This document shows, piece after piece, positions 61,822 through 64,000 of a DNA stretch of 64,000 nucleotides (position 1 is the stretch's first letter; every line of letters starts with the position of its first letter). This DNA is from Ciona savignyi (taxonomy: Eukaryota > Chordata > Ascidiacea > Phlebobranchia > Cionidae), in the NCBI GenBank assembly GCA_000149265.1, contig CH003412.1, forward strand, positions 3,973,452 to 4,037,451, written 5' to 3'. A model generated the notes under the pieces. The model did not search any database. It was not told where the DNA came from and saw only the letters and a program-made list of their open reading frames with translations. Made by a program: the position numbers and the translations under genes.

Positions 61822-64000
61822 AATACCACATTATATTCTAGGTGATATAAATATTAATGTAATGAAGTATTCGGAAATCTCCCGAATAAAAAGATATTTT
61901 GATTCACTGTATGCATTAGGTTGTATGTCCATTATTGATAAACCTACCAGGATAACAGCCTCATCATGCTCATTAATTGACCATTGTTATACTAACAATG
62001 TTATAAATAATATAGAAACTAATGTAATTATTACTGACATTTCTGATCATTTCCCCAGTATATGTTAATATTAAATCTGTTAAGCCACTAAAGGTAGTAT
62101 CTAAAATGCAAAAGAGGGACATGAAACATTTTAATATAGATACTTTTTTAACTGATCTCCAAAATAACTTACTGTCAAATAATGCTTTGAATGGTAACTT
62201 AAGCACAATTCATGCAAAGTTTTCTGAATTTATTCATGAGCTGAGCAGTACATATGACTATCATGCTCCACTTAGAACTCTAAGTCGAAAAGAAAGTAAA
62301 ATTAAATTAAAACCTTGGATGACAACAGGAATAGTAAAGTCCACTAAAACAAAAAAACGCTTACTCAAACAATTTATAAAATTGCGAACTCCTGAGAGAC
62401 ACAGGATATATAAAAAATACAGAAACAAGCTAACACATGTAATCAAACAAGCAAAGTTAAATTATTATGCCTGTGTAGTCGAACAAAATCAACATAATGT
62501 GTCTAATATGTGGCAAACCATCAATGAGATAATAGGAAAAAAAAGAAAACAAAAATTGGGAATTTCAAAAATATGTACGGATGAAAATGAGATAATTACA
62601 AATCCAAACATGATCTGCAATGTATTTAATAAGTATTTTTCAGAGATAGGGGAAAAAATGTCTGCAAAAATTCCAAAATGTAAAGACCACTTCCATCGCC
62701 TGCCAAGCAGTTCAGTTAAGTCTTGCTATTTGCAAGATATAACTGAGGGAGAGGTTATTTCATATATAAATGTCTTGAATATAAACAAATCTACCTGTCC
62801 GGCAGATGTTCCAATTAAAATTATTAAACTTTGTAAGTGGATTATAGCACCAGTTTTAACCAAACTGATTAATGAATGCATAAATATTGGCTGTTATCCT
62901 GATATACTTAAAACTGCATATGTAGTACCAATTCATAAATCTGGTTCACATGAACTTTGTAAAAACTACAGGCCCATTTCCCTTTTATCAATATTTAGTA
63001 AAATCCTTTGAAAAATACATTTATGACCAGTTTGATTCATTTTTAGTCAAAAATAATGTATATACTCCCCATCAATATGGATTCAGACACGACTACTCCA
63101 CATCACTTGCACTTTCTGACATATGTGACGACCTCATACATAATCGCAGTAATGGTAAAGTAACTTGCAGTATATTTTTAGACCTTGCTAAAGCGTTTGA
63201 TACAGTGGATCATAATATCTTGCTTCACAAATTAGCCTGCAATGGAATTCGTGGTAAACCATTAGAATTAATTAAGAGCTATCTTACAAGTCGTAAGCAA
63301 TATACATTAATCCAAAATGTAAAGTCTGATGTAAGGAAAGTAACTTGTGGTGTACCCCAGGGCTCCACTCTAGGTCCACTACTATTTTCATTATATGTAA
63401 ATGATTTACCACAGGTTTCCAATTTTCGTACCAGGCTATTTGCTGATGATACTAACTTAACCTTATCTGCTGATAATATAGATATATTACAAAATCAAGT
63501 TCAGGAAGAACTTGTAAAAAATTGATGAATGGATGTCTAAAAATAAACTTTCTATAAATTACGATAAAACCAAATATTTACTCATCATGCCCACCCAGTG
63601 TAAACTGGTCAGCTCCCATTTTGTTCTCAAAATGAATAATACTACTATTGAGCAAAGATCATGTATCAAATATCTTGGAATTCTAATTGATGATGATTTC
63701 TCTTGGAAATCTCACATCAGTCATTTATGTACAAAACTTGCAGCATCATCTTACATTTTATTAAAATTAAGGGATTATGTTAACATCAAAATACTTCGTC
63801 AAGTATATTATAGTATTGTATATTCCCATATTCAATATGCTATAACAAGCTGGGGTGGTGCGACTAAGACTACCCTTAAGCCATTAAATGCAATACATAA
63901 ACGGATACTTAGGAATATGACATACAGTGAATATAGGGCTCATACAGATCCATTGTTTTTTAAATACAAAATTTTGAAAATTGATGATGTGTATAGGATG
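61822..64000 (+). mobile_element. 5'-truncated, frameshifted LINE (endonuclease end plus reverse transcriptase)
   Basis: The 5' part begins inside the apurinic endonuclease domain ('HYILGDININ' at about 61829, then 'SSCSLIDHCYTN' and 'DISDHFPS'). A linker region of about 230 residues follows. The reverse transcriptase has 'STCPADVPIKIIK', 'VVPIHKSG', 'NYRPISLLSIFSK', 'QYGFRHDYST', 'FLDLAKAFDTVDH', 'GVPQGSTLGPLLFSLYVNDL' and 'FADDTNL' (catalytic Asp pair), then 'KYLGILIDDDFSW' of the thumb. Domain order and motifs fit the Jockey/CR1/L2 group of non-LTR elements. Frame breaks lie near 62053, 63008 and 63520, so this copy cannot encode an intact protein. It runs off the window; its 3' end is not seen. 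Such elements are the likely machinery for moving the SINEs. Confidence 0.85.

Overview
The window reads as nuclear DNA of a marine invertebrate chordate, most likely an ascidian tunicate close to Ciona. The sequence is AT-rich, and its introns are short to medium with GT-AG borders. The protein repertoire is metazoan: alpha-catenin, THADA, a TSSK-type kinase, a PPM1E/F-type phosphatase and a WxxW-domain secreted protein. Small dispersed repeats are abundant, mainly a tRNA-derived SINE that ends in TATCC repeats. The species call is an inference from gene style and repeats. The gene family calls come from the translated sequence.

Layout. A GC-rich first coding exon of an unidentified gene leaves the window at the left edge (970-1141, minus). 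After a gene-poor stretch there is a complete five-exon minus-strand gene of unknown function (6681-12759, 227 aa). Next come an intronless coiled-coil gene (16704-17414, minus) and an intronless, relatively GC-rich secreted LamG/concanavalin-like gene with a TATA box (17911-18834, minus). Between these two lie two copies of a 34-bp perfect palindrome, each with its own flanking direct repeat. The minus-strand THADA gene fills 20610-31504 (21 exons reconstructed with matching phases). A two-exon TSSK-like kinase (32988-33975, minus) and an intronless alpha-catenin (35762-38458, plus) follow.

From 39.5 to 49.3 kb the window is mostly mobile DNA. A 381-bp hAT-type MITE abuts a 2.57-kb foldback element whose arms contain minisatellites and whose core carries a HECT-domain gene fragment. 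This stretch also holds several SINEs, a five-unit tandem array with a 336-bp period, and a 1.57-kb short-TIR element with a decayed repeat-associated gene. Embedded here is a three-exon gene (43485-44098, minus) for a 67-aa secreted precursor: signal peptide, arginine-rich core, acidic tail. That is the layout of tunicate antimicrobial peptide precursors.

The right part holds a PPM1E/F-like phosphatase (49488 to about 56940, plus), broken by a 100-N assembly gap that hides coding sequence, and a six-exon secreted protein with two WxxW domains (57922-60563, plus). After a solitary copy of the 336-bp repeat, a 5'-truncated, frameshifted LINE (EN end plus RT) runs off the right edge.

These genes are independent eukaryotic transcription units, not an operon. 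The most unusual items are the palindromic micro-elements, the gene-carrying foldback element and the candidate antimicrobial precursor.
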